A stretch of 13,270 nucleotides of DNA from RGIG8767 sp045531685. GTDB taxonomy: Bacteria > Bacillota > Clostridia > Lachnospirales > Lachnospiraceae. The translations under genes and the position numbers were made by a program. The notes under the pieces are model-generated. The model did no database searches, was not told the DNA's origin, and saw nothing but the letters and a program-made list of their open reading frames with translations. Shown one piece after another: positions 13,251 through 13,270 of this stretch (positions within the stretch are counted from its first letter, which is position 1; each line of letters starts with the position of its first letter). The DNA lies in contig JAZSEL010000117.1 of NCBI GenBank assembly GCA_045531685.1, positions 1-13,270 of the forward strand, read 5' to 3'.

Positions 13251-13270
13251 GTATATGTGAAAAAAAAAAT

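Larger units (their letters stand above)
13173..13270 (+). other. Non-coding right end with short repeats
   Basis: GAGACTCC occurs at 13175-13182 and again at 13189-13196, separated by TTTTTT. AATAATATTATT (13206-13217) is an AT-rich palindrome. A weak promoter-like pair (TTGAGA 13188-13193 with TATTAT about 18 bp later) reads towards the right edge. No gene is seen; the window ends in a run of A. Confidence 0.5.

Overview
This window looks like part of the genome of a small, AT-rich, tailed bacteriophage of the phi29 type: short-tailed, with protein-primed DNA replication. The host is probably a low-GC Gram-positive bacterium. Three points support this. There is a protein-primed family B DNA polymerase with its exonuclease and polymerase motifs, a phi29 gp16-like packaging ATPase with Walker A and B motifs, and a structural block (portal/upper collar, probable lower collar, major capsid protein, tail knob). 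Nearly all genes have strong purine-rich Shine-Dalgarno sites, as in Firmicutes phages. All real genes are on the + strand. The left edge cuts through a gene. No lysis genes, no obvious scaffold and no inverted terminal repeats are visible, so the window is probably not the whole genome.

Layout. Positions 2-1084: 5'-truncated gene for a probable helix-turn-helix DNA-binding protein with an Asn-Thr repeat at the window edge. Positions 1085-1685: a 600-bp non-coding control region with hairpins, TTTATCAC iterons, CTTTAAN..ATTAAA dyads, a 32-bp direct repeat, a long inverted repeat and two promoter-like elements. Positions 1686-2199: a 37-codon Cys-rich ORF and a small SSB-like gene. Positions 2273-5170: portal with a long disordered tail, a possible gene overlapping that tail in another frame, a small CX2CX4CX2C protein, and a Thr-rich probable lower collar protein. 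Positions 5203-6365: major capsid protein followed by an intrinsic terminator. Positions 6383-9166: a small probable tail component and the tail knob. Positions 9163-13172: candidate terminal protein, DNA polymerase and packaging ATPase, closely spaced or overlapping. Positions 13220-13250: a terminator.

The most striking feature is a dispersed 15-bp palindrome, GTGCCA-NNN-TGGCAC. I count 10 exact copies, 4 with one mismatch and 1 with two. Copies lie in the control region (one supplies a -35-like box, one abuts an extended -10), directly upstream of the ribosome-binding sites of several genes, inside coding sequences (seven of eight in the same codon phase), and in the stem of the final terminator. 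No standard phi29-type element that I know of explains this. The best reading is a genome-wide binding site for a sequence-specific protein: a repressor with operator and stoperator-like sites, or a genome-organising protein. The HTH protein at the left edge is one candidate binder. This is inference.

How the genes fit together: the terminal protein candidate would prime and the polymerase would extend replication, with the SSB-like protein covering displaced strands. The capsid protein, portal, lower collar and tail proteins build the particle, and the ATPase pumps DNA through the portal.
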